A stretch of 64,000 nucleotides of DNA from Gnetum montanum (taxonomy: Eukaryota > Streptophyta > Gnetopsida > Gnetales > Gnetaceae): assembly GCA_015680685.1 (NCBI GenBank), contig MNCI01008925.1, forward strand, positions 368,346-432,345. The letters are read 5' to 3'. Both the position numbers and the translations under genes were made by a program. Positions 1 to 10,416 of this stretch are shown one piece after another. A model generated the notes under the pieces. It was given only the letters and a program-made list of their open reading frames with translations. It made no database searches and had not been told where the DNA came from. Position 1 is the first letter of the stretch, and each line of letters begins with the position of its first letter.

Positions 1-111
1 TGCAGTGGACCACGATATCGCGTACGCGATATCGCAGGGAAGGATGCGATATCGCATCGGCCACGATATCGCGTACGCGATATCGTGGCTTGTGCAATCC
101 TTGTCTCATCA
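1..111 (-). mobile_element. LTR end fragment with triple palindrome (Athila-like, A/B/C group)
   Basis: This is the outer (U3) end of an LTR in minus orientation. It finishes with CTCATCA at 105-111, the terminal motif shared by the LTRs ending at 11210 and 62424. It contains three palindromes: 13-34 (22 bp), 43-58 (16 bp) and 61-88 (28 bp, perfect). The sequence after 111 is not the polypurine tract that follows the internal LTR ends at 16659 and 62424. This is therefore the outer edge of a 5' LTR that lies mostly to the left of the window. Confidence 0.75.
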
Positions 112-1365
112 ACTATACTTAGAGGGCTTACTCATAGTCATCCCATCTACAAGTTCAACTTTAATAATTTTCTTAAAAGATAAGATTAGATTTAGTGTTT
201 TACCTAGATTTGGTAAAATAAAATATTCACTTGCCACGCTATTAATTAAAGATTTAATGTTCTTCCTATTAATTGACCTCCCAAAAATAAGTATAGCAAA
301 TGTAAATTTCCACAACCCTAACTTTGCTAATGCTAAAATTTTCTTCACTGTGGCCAAAGTAGTTGGTTGACCTTTTTCTTTGGCCATAGCGTTATTGAAT
401 TTTTAATTCTTGTTTTGAATTGTTACTCTTTGTTTCTTGTAGTCCCATTTGAACTGATCCTCACCGCAAGTAAACCAACCAATCCATGTTTTGTTACATG
501 GTATCTCCTCTATATTTTCTTATCATAAGATTGTATCTTTTACTTAGTTTGACTCTTCATAATCTTTAGTAGCTCTATAGATCTTCTCCACCATTTGTGG
601 ATTATGGGCACATGTTTAAGGGTGTAATTGGACTAGAAGTCCACTAATGAATTTGAAGGCCAATTTACTCTCATTCCAATTGCTTACATACCTTGATAGG
701 TTGTACAATTTCTTGTAGTAATCTACCAACCATCGATCCAATCTCAATGAGTTGAATTACATCTTACATTCCTTAAGGAAGGATTCTAACATGAATTTTT
801 TCTTGAAAGCTTGGTAGTAATTATGTTAGTTCATGATTAATCCTTGGGTCTTTTGACCATTCCACCATGTTGTGGCAAATCCTCTTAAGTAAAAAGAAAC
901 AACTTCTAAGTATTTGTGGCTCGATAGATTTAAAATGTCAAAGTAGTTCTTCATTGTGTTGAGTCAATCTTTTTCTTTAGCACTAGATCCTAGGGCTCCA
1001 TCATAATGGTCAAGTTTTACCTTTTTGGCATGGACTTGGGTAAATTATTCTCTAGGTGGATTTGGCCAATTCTAATAATTCTTTTCCTCTAGTCCTCCTC
1101 TTGACCTTTGAAATGAGTTCTCATCCTATTACCTAATTGGAGGAGATTATTCTTGATGATGATCTTAGGGTTGGTATTGATTTTCATAATAATCTCTAGG
1201 TTGTTGTTGATTTTGGTTTTGATCTCTTGGTTAGTATTAATTTTAGTTATGAGCTTGAGACAAATGGTCTGTAAACTATCTAATGGATTTTGCAAAAGAA
1301 TCCATCTTTTCTTAAACTTTAGACCATTTCCTTTAGAGTTATTTGACAACTTCTTAATCTCCTAA
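112..1365 (-). pseudogene. Ty3/gypsy gag-protease relic (minus strand)
   Basis: Reading the minus strand from about 1350 down to 112 in shifting frames gives the landmarks of a plant gypsy gag followed by protease. Near 1000-850 it encodes KYLEVVSFYLRGFATTWW, the hydrophobic and Trp-Trp core of the retrotransposon gag domain. Near 700-600 come the usual downstream gag helices. Near 470-430 is WFTCGEDQFKW, a damaged zinc knuckle in which His and the last Cys are lost. At 387-109 the frame matches the start of an aspartic protease: LINSVASEYFIL in place of LxDSGAxxxFI, followed by VELVDG. The gene has many stops and frameshifts, and it is cut at 111 by the LTR fragment. It differs from the Athila-like gag of elements A, D and E, so it represents another family. 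Confidence 0.6.
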
Positions 1366-1633
1366 GACATATCTTGCATATACCTCTTAAGCCCTTTATT
1401 TTCCTCATGGAGTTCCCCTTAAATGTCTCTAATCTTTTTAATTTTCTACTCTAGAGCATCCATTCAATTGTTGACATGGGCCCCTATGATTCTCCATTGT
1501 ACTCTTTGAGCTTTCAACATCGATAAGCAGAGGGAATAAGGCCACAACTATTCCAATAAATTTTTTATTGAGATCATGGATGGTTAAATGGTTGCTTGGA
1601 GAAGTTGGAACTATAAGTAATTAATTTTCTTCC

Positions 1634-2024
1634 ACCTAATTATTAAAGATTCTTATCTTAGTTGAATTCGAAAGGTTGCGATTAAGTAGGAGTCATTCTC
1701 TAATCATTAAAACCAATCTCCCCTTTGCTGTTTAACCCAAAATGAAGTTTTTAAGATATCTAGGATAAGCCTCGGTATTGTTTAAAAAATAATCTTTGAA
1801 GTCTCTAATGCCCAATCTAACTATGCCAATGCATTTGGAAGATTAAAATTTGTTAAAACTGACTCTTCATTCATCAAAAAAGGCTTCCAAAATTAAAATT
1901 TATGGTTTTTGGAAGTTGCAAAAAACTAGCATGCATTTTAAGACTTTTTGAAAGGTCAGCCATCCCAATGCTACTCCAAGACTAGTACACTTAATTATGA
2001 AGTTTTTAAATTTTTAATGTACCT
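1634..2024. repeat. Flank duplication, copy 1 of element A's right flank
   Basis: About 390 bp starting ACCTAATTATTAAAG are nearly identical to 11211-11597, with a few substitutions and small indels. The second copy begins exactly where element A's right LTR ends. Copy 1 has no LTR to its left and so looks like an empty-site version of the locus. It contains no recognisable gene. Confidence 0.85.
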
Positions 2025-2053
2025 TACTAATGCTTGACCCCATGTGATTGTAG
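2022..2053 (+). promoter_or_regulatory. Branch-point and 3' splice-site-like leader of ORF2 fragment
   Basis: CTTACTAAT (2023-2031) is followed 21 bases later by TGATTGTAG, ending at 2053, and then directly by the ORF2 ATG at 2054. The same arrangement precedes ORF2 at 6347 (minus), 19527 (minus) and 28895 (plus). This copy is part of a displaced fragment and is unlikely to be in use. Confidence 0.5.
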
Positions 2054-2586
2054 ATGGTCCTAAAACGTAGACAACAAGAAGGTCCTACTCAAGGTGGAAG
2101 TAAACAACCTATGAGAGGTGAGGAACAAGTCCCTACCAGACAACATGCAGAGTAGGAGCAACAATCATTTACCATTCACCAATAAGACCCTGCTATTGTA
2201 CAGTCCAGGTAGGCAGAAGGAGGAGCTATTGCAGCACCTGGACAGGGACAACATCTCACGTTGCCTCAAGATTGTGTTCAGGCTATCCACGAAAGGTCCA
2301 CATTCACTACGGTGATTGTGGAATTAAACTTTGAATCTTTTGTAGAGTTTGCTCCTGAGGCTATTAGAGATCACCTCATAGGGTCTCCCTTATGGCCTAT
2401 CCTCTCTAAAAGTGGTGCCTAGTACCTAGGGAAAACCTACCAATTCTGGCACAACAGAGAACAATGAACCATCATTAACATTTGTGGTGTGACAGTTGAT
2501 TTCTTTATGCATGCCATTTTAGAAGTATTAAACCTTCTGAATATAGGGACCAAGGTTGCTCAGTTGTCTACCCATTCAGACCTCAT
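2054..2586 (+). pseudogene. Displaced N-terminal fragment of ORF2 (inverted relative to element A)
   Basis: This plus-strand stretch matches the first 530 bp or so of element A's ORF2 (reverse complement of about 5825-6347), including the ATGGTCC start and the stretch encoding ELNFESFVEFAPEAIRDHL-like sequence. It has a TAG soon after the start and frameshifts. It stops at 2586, where it runs into the truncated left LTR of element A, so the first dozen or so bases of that LTR are missing. It is therefore an ORF2 head in the opposite orientation, wedged between the duplicated flank and the element. Confidence 0.8.
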
Positions 2587-3370
2587 GAGGTACCCCTACA
2601 CTCAACCATACAAATACAAGCATTACACGTGTGATCCGGTCAAACTCCGTAGACAGACTAGTTGTGGCATCTAGATAGTTAGCCTTAGGTTGCAGTTCGT
2701 TGTCTTCCCACCTGGACTAGTGTTAACTTTGTCACATATGGTTTAGTCCAGATTGAGGTGTATGATGTGTTTCTATGCTAATGCTACTCTTGAGGACGAT
2801 GGAAAATAATATTAACTAAACTAGGAGAGAGAGGGTGAGAGAGAATCTAATCTAGCCTAAGTGCGATGAGCATCCATTCCTTGATCATCCGTACACATCT
2901 TGGACTTCATGCATGACTACCACTGGGATTACCAAGCGCAAATCCTAGGTACACTACTGGGTTACCAAGTAGTCACACTTAAATGCTCGTAATCAAGTTG
3001 TACTCATTCCACGTCTAATAGGAGTTTAGGGTGAGAAGATATTAACTAGGAAAGCAGTAAATAAAAATTAAATAATTAATTAATTTAGGTGAATGCTTCA
3101 ATGATGATGTAATCTTGATCTTTATTTTTGATCATGTTTGTGTCCAAGTACGTCACACTCAAATAAAGATTTCATACAATTACAATCACCACACTACGGG
3201 AATACACTGGGAGGAAAAGGGTTGAGAGAAAGAACTACTAAAAAACTTAACACTTAAACTAAAAACTAACTTCCTTCCTAATTGATCTGTCTACCTCTTA
3301 TTTATAGATAAGGAGATAGGCTACGATATCGTGTACACGATATCGTGGTTGACTAAATGACAACTCATCA
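2587..3370 (-). mobile_element. 3' LTR of element A (left end truncated)
   Basis: Aligns along its length with 10430-11210. It lacks the first dozen or so bases of the full LTR (TGATGAGTGGC is absent) because of the junction with the ORF2 fragment. It ends CTCATCA at 3370. The following TACGCTCACGATTCAATG is a decayed version of the polypurine-tract flank seen at 16660 and 62425. Confidence 0.9.
3299..3346 (-). promoter_or_regulatory. U3 promoter: 24-bp palindrome plus TATA box (element A 3' LTR)
   Basis: TATAAATA reads on the minus strand at 3306-3299. A perfect 24-bp palindrome centred between 3334 and 3335 (3323-3346) lies about 17 bp upstream of it. The palindrome is made of GATATC blocks flanking GTGTACAC. 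The partner LTR has the same layout with CGCGTACGCG in the centre. Confidence 0.7.
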
Positions 3371-3534
3371 TACGCTCACGATTCAATGAAAACTCGTCCT
3401 CAAGTTACGGTGATTACAAAATGGATAGGTATGGGATTATTGAATGGTGAGAATGGGTTTATGCCACAGTGTGAAATGAAAAAAAATTGAGACACAACAC
3501 AAAGAAAATTCTACAGCTACAAAATTGCTAGAAC

Positions 3535-6347
3535 TCATATAGTTTCTGGTGGCGGTGGCTCCTCCATAGGTGCTTTCCCCTTGTCTTGTGCTCCAGGCCT
3601 TGGGACTTGATGGTGTTGGAGTATGGCCTAGAGTTTCTTCTCTTCAGTTCAGGGATCTTGTTTCATCCATGCTAATGTTCCAATGTTTGATGGACTTGGC
3701 ACCTCCCATGGGTAGGGTAGTTGCAAAAAAATTTGATTTGCCTTGACATACCTGGTGCAAATACCCGTCGTTCCTCCTCGTAGGCTCTGGCTTTGTCTTT
3801 GTATTCTTAAAAATCTGTAAGCCATCAAGATAAATCTATTGTGATACCTTTTTGGCCTTGGTAGTTTGCCTTTACCACGTCAAGTTTAGAATTTTCAATC
3901 TCCATTTTTTGCAATATCTTCTTACATTCTGCAAATTCTGTTTCATATTTGATGTAGGTGATAGCTACCTATTGTTTGAGCTCTATCCTCGAGTGCCTTG
4001 CTGTTAACATGGCAAGGTTGGCATATTGGAGGTTTTCCAACTCCATGTATTTTGTCAAATCCTGAATCTGCAGGTCCCGGTTCTTAACTTCTGCCTGGTG
4101 GAAAAATGCGTATGTGTCCAATATGGCCCGCTAGTCAGTGTGTTAAGCACTGATAGCGTTGATGTGGGCCTTGGCCATAAGGATCTCCTTCTCAAGGATC
4201 TATTTGTATATCCCCACCTGGTCTCAGAAGTGCTCCTTTAGATATGCATGTCATTTAGCCTCATTTTCCATGTGCTTATTTTGATAGTTGTCTTTTAACG
4301 GATAGCACATACCTTCTCCATTAAGAGGATTCGATTCTCCCTAGCTAAGCAGCTTATGTCTTGGTTGATCTAGATGAATTATTCTTGCAACTAATGAAAG
4401 TGTTCCTCAAGAATATTCTTTTGCTTCTCCACAGAGGTCAACCAAAGGTTATTAGCAACAAGCTTCTTGTTCTCCTCTTGTAAGGCCTTGAGTGCCTTGA
4501 TATGCACATAAGTTTGCGCCTGTGTTGTAGAGGCATCCCAAACAACCTTCTCTTTTTCTTCTACCATCTTCCTATTCTCTGTTAGTATCTTAGTTAGTTG
4601 CTTAGTTTTAAAATTATCCAGCTAGTCTATGGGAACAAATTGCAAAGGGTCCCACTCTGCTGCTTGTAGGGCCACGTGCTTTTCTTGTAATTTTTGCACC
4701 TCTGCTTCAGCATGCTCGACCATCACTTTTGTCAAGACCAGCTTTCCCTTAGTGGAAAGGAGGTCTTATTGAATTGTTGTAACATCTTGAGGGATTTCAA
4801 ACAAAGATGTCATTACTTGTCCTGTTTGTAGCAATCGATCAAGTGCATCCTCATGTTCCGCAAGAGTCATTGAGGTTCTGGCCAAAATTTGAGCATCCCG
4901 TGCTCCTGTGAAATCTATTGGTGGTACAACAAGTACATTAAATGATTCTTTAATGTGGTCTGCAGCCACTTCTGTGGCTCCCACTACATCCTGGTGTTGC
5001 ATGACCACCACTGTGGCCCCTTCACCAATTTCTAATTATACTTGGAAAGATGCAGCATTTCCTGAGATCTGTTGTGACCAAATACTTTTTCCTCATCATG
5101 TGTGGATGGACACTTCATCCCTTGTACAATCCAAAGAAATCATGGGCTGTATGGCATCATCGATGACGTGGAAGAAATTTGCATCATCATGACTTCCCCA
5201 ACTGACCATCTCAGCGATGGCCCTGAGATGGCTCATTGACGGTCTGTAGTCTTGCAGCGGTGATGGTTGATCTTGGCCTGTGCTAGGCCCTGCTTCCTAT
5301 TGTTGGCTAGGTCCTATACTTGGAGGTTTGTTGGGTCCCGTACTTGGAGGTTGGCTGGGTCTTGCAAGTTGAGTTGCAGTTGGTCCAGCCATCTGTTCTT
5401 CTTCTTGTTCTAGTCCCAGCATCTCACCAATGATTTTCCTTACAGCTAGTGACTTTAACAGTTTAGCATATGAAGCATGTTGGGTTTTTTGGAGGACATC
5501 ATTAGTATATCCTCTAATACCAACACATTGGCACAACCACCTAATAAGGCAAGGGAAGGGCAACACCATCGTCCCTATCTTCTATTCCTCGAACCACCTT
5601 AGGATCTCTATAGAGTATAGATGAGGCAGGTTAGCATCAACCTTTCCCATCAACACTGCACATCCTCTTGCTGCATATGTTGAAATTCTTTGTAGGCCCT
5701 TCATGGGGAAGAGGTGATACGTTCCAATTTTGAAATAAATCCTCTCTTTTGTTGTCAATTCTCCAAATGTCTTATCCCTGCCATATGCCCTTTCCAACCA
5801 AACTCATCGCACATCAGGGTTTGAACGAGTAGACAACTGAGCAACCTTGGGCCTTGTATTTGGAAGGTTTAATACTTCCAAAATGGCATGCATAGAGAAA
5901 TTAGTTGTCACACCACAAATGTTAATGGTGGTGCCTTGTTCTCTATTGTGCTAGAATTGGTACGTTTTCCCTAGGTACCAGGCACCACTTTCAGAGAGGA
6001 TAGGCCATAAGGGAGACCCTGTGAGGTGATCCCTAATAGCCTCAGGAGCGACCTCTACAAAATATTCAAAGTTTAATTCCACAATAACCATAGTAAATGT
6101 GGACCTTTCATGGATAGCCTGAACACAATCTTGAGGAAACGTGAGATGCTATCCCTGTTTAGGCGTTGCAGCAGCTCCTCCTTCTACCTGCCCGAACTGT
6201 ATAGTAGTAGGGTCTTCTTGGTAAATGCTGAATGATTGTTCCTCCTACTCTACATGTTTTCCTACAAGGACTTTTTCTTCACGTCTCCTAGGTTTTTTTA
6301 CTTCCACCTTGAGTAGGACCTTCATATTGTCTACATTTTGGGGCCAT
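3535..6347 (-). pseudogene. ORF2 of element A: plant transposon-type N-terminal domain plus coiled coil
   Basis: This reads from ATG at 6347 (MAPK start) to a stop at 3535, about 2.8 kb or roughly 937 codons if the frames are joined, with several stops and frameshifts. Residues about 70-330 hold a globular region with ERIYFKIGTYHLFPMKGLQ and YAARGCAVLMGKVDA. This pattern resembles the Pfam family called putative plant transposon protein (PF20167); that match is from memory and not tested. A Pro/Gln linker follows near 5300-5380. After it come several hundred residues rich in Glu, Lys, Leu and Gln that look like coiled coil, and a GKAPMEEPPPP-like tail. I see no signal peptide or membrane segment, so calling it an envelope protein is not supported. 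The copy in element B has the same architecture and spans exactly 885 codons' worth of DNA. Confidence 0.7.
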
Positions 6348-6380
6348 CTGCAATCACACGGGGTCAAGTGTTAGTAAGGT
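6348..6380 (-). promoter_or_regulatory. Branch-point and 3' splice-site-like motif before ORF2 (element A)
   Basis: On the minus strand CTTACTAAC (6378-6370) fits the plant branch-point consensus. It is followed about 20 bases later by GTGATTGCAG ending at 6348, immediately before the ORF2 ATG. The same order appears in the B, D/F and displaced copies. Confidence 0.55.
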
Positions 6381-6636
6381 TGTTACCAAAGTTAGGTTAT
6401 ACCTTACTACTTGCCTTAATTAATTTAATTTTATTCTATCTTCGTGTGATGTTTCCCAAATGATTATGATAGTGAGTCCTGTTACTTAGGTGGTTTTCCA
6501 ATTTTATTTTCCCAGTGTACCTAGGGATGAAATTATTTTCGACACAATTGTTCTTAATGTTATAGCTAATTACCCTTACTAATGTCCTTTGGGTGATGAT
6601 AGATTCCAAAAATATTATGTGCTATTTGGCATGTGT

Positions 6637-6654
6637 CCCTCCCCCACAACTAAG
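6637..6654 (-). promoter_or_regulatory. Second, internal polypurine-tract-like site (element A)
   Basis: The minus strand reads CTTAGTTGTGGGGGAGGG. It matches the conserved TTAGTCATGGGGG seen internally in B (19861-19875) and C (62985-63000), and resembles the true polypurine tract beside the 3' LTRs of B and C. It lies about 300 bp upstream of ORF2. Confidence 0.4.
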
Positions 6655-6831
6655 TTGAACACTCTAGGTTCAAGTAGGTTCAGACAAAATTAAAATCAGA
6701 GTACCAGCAAGTGAGATATAGGTAGAAAAGCAAGGGTCACACAATCACAAGTCGTAGAGAAAAAATTTGAAGAACTCCCCCACGTGAATTGCGGAAAATG
6801 ATGTTAAGTGTTGTGGGGGGATCACCTTTTC

Positions 6832-6917
6832 ATAGCTATATGGGATGCGATATCATGTATGATACATAGCATATGGGATATCGCGTTAGCCGTGATATCG
6901 CGTACGCGATATTGTGG
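6832..6917 (-). promoter_or_regulatory. Internal U3-like palindrome cluster with degenerate TATA (element A)
   Basis: A cluster of GATATC-type palindromes lies inside the element, about 0.5 kb upstream of ORF2. One of them (6895-6912) is a perfect 18-mer with the same CGCGTACGCG core as the LTR. The cluster layout resembles the triple palindrome at 13-88. In the coding direction it is followed by CATATAGCTATG, a possible decayed TATA box. Elements B and D have equivalent modules at the same place. Confidence 0.5.
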
Positions 6918-8292
6918 CCCTAGTGATGTTGGGCACAATGAAAATTACTAAATTTTTAAGATTTTTTTTGAAATTGATGTTGTAAACTTAGGACATGTGA
7001 GCATGGGTTAAAGGATTCTAGGGTAATTTAGATAGTTTTGAAGGCACGAATAATTATATGTGGGTGGAATTGATCGATAAAAACTAGAGTGGTAAGTGAG
7101 AGAAAAAGGCCATGTAATGGTACATAGGAATGTTATTATTCAGAGGGATAGTAGTAAGGAAATAAAATTGGTGAAAAATATGTTGAGGGTAATAAATGGT
7201 GTGTGGAAGATGGGTCATGAGTGAAAATTACAAAAATTACGCAAGTGGATCCTCCCCAAAGCAAGTTCCAACCTTTAATGCCCTTGCGTAACCATACTTA
7301 AAAGTGTTCGTGGGCACTAAAAGGGTTAAATGTAATCTGCACTGATTCCATAAAACACACCCATGTAAATATCACTAGAATGAGGTAAGAATTCTATGTT
7401 ATATGAGACATGAGCTACAATTACACAAACAGTGAGATGAGATGAACTATAGAAGGGATTGGAGAGATTGGGACATGAGGTAACTGATTTAGGGTACAGT
7501 GAATCCTGTGTGAAAAGCATGATTAATGTGTCATTAACCCGTTGTTCCAAGATTAGGACCAAGTCCATTCCTCTGATCAGTGACATGGAATTTTTTCATC
7601 CTACGATGAGCGATTATGAGAGTACCAGAACAACAAGGCGTACGATCACTTGGCATTTTGTTCAAGGGAGGAGTGATTTTTGCTTTGTGCAACTTTCTTT
7701 GATTTTTTTCTCTTTTTTTTCGATTTCTGAATCCAGAGAAGCCACCAACCTTTAGGCATGGGTGCATGTCTTTCCATTGGAACCCCCTAGAACAAAATTG
7801 GATTTTTTAGTGCCCTTTTAATTACTCTTACTCCCATTTTTCTTTAGATCTACAAGGATCTTAGAACAATGACATTGCATGATAACTTCCACAAACGTCA
7901 CCAAAGAGAATCCACAAGTCCCCTTGATGTCACACCCTAATCGTTCCGTCTTGATCCATCCTTCTTCATTCTAGGTACAATGAACACAAAATTAATTTTA
8001 CATTTCAAGGATGTCAATAATATCATTGTACCCTCGAATAGAACCTCTTATTTGTAGAATGGATGAGTGGGTGTAATGGGCTCACTATCCAAATAATTGA
8101 TCACTCAAAACTCAATAACATAGAACACACCTCAACCAACAAGCCACATGAGTGTTTTATTCATAGATGAGATTACTTATAAAAATGTAAAAGGATAGAA
8201 AGATAAAACAAGAAATTGAAAAATAAAAAACTAGAAAACAAAAAGTTGTAAAATTAAAAAAAATGAAAGGTATTTATTAATCTTTCTTGTTA
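6918..8292 (-). other. Noncoding spacer of element A between gag and ORF2
   Basis: About 1.4 kb with no convincing reading frame. It carries a block conserved between elements: 7245-7330 (TCCTCCCCAAAGCA and onward) matches 20440-20525 in B and 63175-63245 in C. Another block near 7900-7945, whose reverse strand reads GTGTGACATCAAGGGGACTT, matches spacers of D (27398-27420) and E (40415-40440). The conservation marks this as an inherited part of the family rather than random filler. Confidence 0.6.
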
Positions 8293-10275
8293 TTAGAATG
8301 AGGGGTATCCCCCATAACTAAACAGTTGAGGATGGCAAGGATTAATAAATGGAAGATGAGGATCCTTGCATGTTGGAAATATTGGGAGTTGGTCATACTT
8401 ACCCCATTGGGCTCCACACACTTGGTTATAGTAAGCATAGTGGGGCAATTTATGAGATGTGGTTCCCAGATAAAGAGTTGATCCACTATGATATTTGGGA
8501 CCGTTAGATGATATGCAAGGATCGGGATGTTGCCTTCCATGACTGTGTTCATTGGGTCGTATGTTTGTTGAAGTATTGATTAGTGGCCTTGATGAAGTAA
8601 CATGAGGCGTTGGATTCAAAGATAAGGGTGCACCACAGTGTTGGACTTGTGTTGAGTTGAAGGATGCAGTGGCCTTGGAATTGTGTTGTCCCATCTTAGG
8701 GTCATTTCTAAAGAAGGGATGCCTTCGATGTTGCTGAGGTCTCTCACTGTTGTTGGCAATAGTACCACAAGTAATGTTTGGGGGTTGTTGATGTGGTGTA
8801 GACACCTTATGAATAGTTGGTGGTGATGTAGGAGGGGAAGGATGAGAATGTTGAAAATTAGGAGAAGTGTGAGGTGCACAAGGCGGTGGTTGTATTGAGG
8901 GCATGGGCTGATAGTATCGAGGAGAATGGTAATGCAACGAGATAGAGTATGTTGACCCAGTTGGGGAAACAGGATGTTGAACTATATAAGTGTTTGGATT
9001 CAGATGATGCAAAGGTTGTCTCTAGTTTAGGAATGGTTTCCCCAACGACTGGGATTGTCGGCACTATGATCGAACACAGTATCTCTGTATGAACTCTAGA
9101 TGTAATGTGCTTCTCCAATGCTCATTTAAATGTAACAAGATTGGGCATTGACCCTTGGGGTGATCGTATAAGCAAATCTCGCATTCATATGTATGATCAG
9201 TAGTTGAGCTCTTATTTTTTTCATTCCTTCTTTTCGAATGTCTAATGATATTTCATCCTACTTCTTGGATTGTCAAAACTCTATCTCCAATAATATTGAT
9301 ATATTTTCCACACTTTTTATGTGTCCATTCCAACATCTTATTAATCTTTGCCTCGACTTCCTCTAATGATTGTTGTACTGGCAAAGATGGTTTTTGCTCC
9401 TTGTGATAGGTTGATTTATCCTCTTTATGATCATGGACCTTTGTTGAGTTGAGATCTTGGTCCCATTGATGTTTTTCAACACTCTCCCATCTAGCCATTT
9501 CTCCTTCTTCTTTTGCTACCCGCTTAATAAGCTCTTGGACTTGATGGGTTTGTAGTTGGTATAGTTGACCTTGGGCATACATCCCTAGGGTCTCTCTTGT
9601 TTCATCACTAAGTCCATCAATGATATGGTACATTAGCCTTTCCTTGAAGAACTCATGGCCTGGACAGTTGTTTAACAATGCATAATATCTTTCTAAGGCC
9701 ATGTCCAAGGATTCATGTTGTGCTTGTTTCCACTCTTGGATCTGTTTCCTCAAGGCTGACACTCTTGCAGAGGTTTGATATCTTTCGCTAAATAGTTCTA
9801 CCATTGTTGGCCAATGTCATATTGAATTTTGTTTTAACGATCTATACCATACTTTTTCTTGGCCAACGAGTGTCATAGGAAAGAGCTTGAGTTTTTGCCA
9901 ACCATTATCAATGTTGTTCCATGTACAAGCATAGTAGAAGGCTAGTAAATGTTGTTACGGATCTAAGTCATAGCCTCCTAAGAAATTAGGGAAGTTTTTT
10001 AAATCGATCTTGGGTAGACAACTCTCTTTACGATGCCTACATGAGATTCGAACAGCCTCTTGTATTTGCGTTAAGCTTGTAGTGGCTAGTAGGAGTTCAT
10101 CATCATCTTGTAAGTTATGCTTTCATGCATTGGGATGATGTTGCTTTCATTTATGTTTATAAGAAACCCCCACCTCAGGTTGCATACTCCAATCTTCATT
10201 GTCATATAATTCGTTGGTTATCTAATGAATTTCCTCACTAGATATGGCATTATCATAGTCTTGTAGGGGAGGCAT
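8293..10275 (-). pseudogene. gag of element A (Athila-like)
   Basis: This reads from ATG at 10275 (MPPLQDYDNAIS) in interrupted frames to a stop near 8293. Residues about 85-150 give NFLGGYDLDP and LAFYYACTWNNIDNGWQKLKL, the gag capsid-like domain. The longest open stretch (9804-9253) continues it with ALERYYALLNNCPGHEFF and GLSDETRETLGMYAQGQL. A zinc knuckle CEICLYDHPKGQC (CX2CX3HX4C) lies at about 9175-9135. The last 240 residues (9012-8293) are rich in Pro, His, Ser and Asn and look disordered. The same order is seen in B and E. It would form the particle that packages element RNA. The N-terminal part has several stops, so the gene is dead. Confidence 0.8.
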
Positions 10276-10395
10276 GGTTGTGAAATTGTGTGTGAATTTA
10301 GATGTGACTTTTTGTAATTATTTCTTCTTAAGAGATATATCGTTAATTCCTGTACAACGACCTTGTATGATATAACTAATCTAGATAACTAGCAC

Positions 10396-10415
10396 TGTCC
10401 CTAGCAACGATGCCA
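10396..10415 (-). promoter_or_regulatory. Primer-binding site of element A (Asp-tRNA type)
   Basis: The minus strand reads TGGCATCGTTGCTAGGGACA one base inside the 5' LTR. It is close to the complement of the plant Asp-tRNA 3' end (TGGCGCCGTTGCCGGGGATC, from memory), and the changes are concentrated at former CG dinucleotides. The better preserved copy in E (33800-33819) supports the assignment. Confidence 0.7.
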
Positions 10416-10416
10416 A

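Noticed and set aside
1-110. Regularly spaced palindromes suggesting a CRISPR array
   Set aside because: Only three units, unequal spacing, inside an LTR end, and in an evidently plant nuclear sequence.
3535-6347. ORF2 as a retroviral envelope
   Set aside because: No signal peptide, transmembrane segment or cleavage site is visible; the C-terminal half looks like coiled coil.
8858-9118. Alternate minus-strand frames across the gag tail of element A
   Set aside because: Shadow frames of the Pro/His-rich gag C-terminus at 9012-8293.
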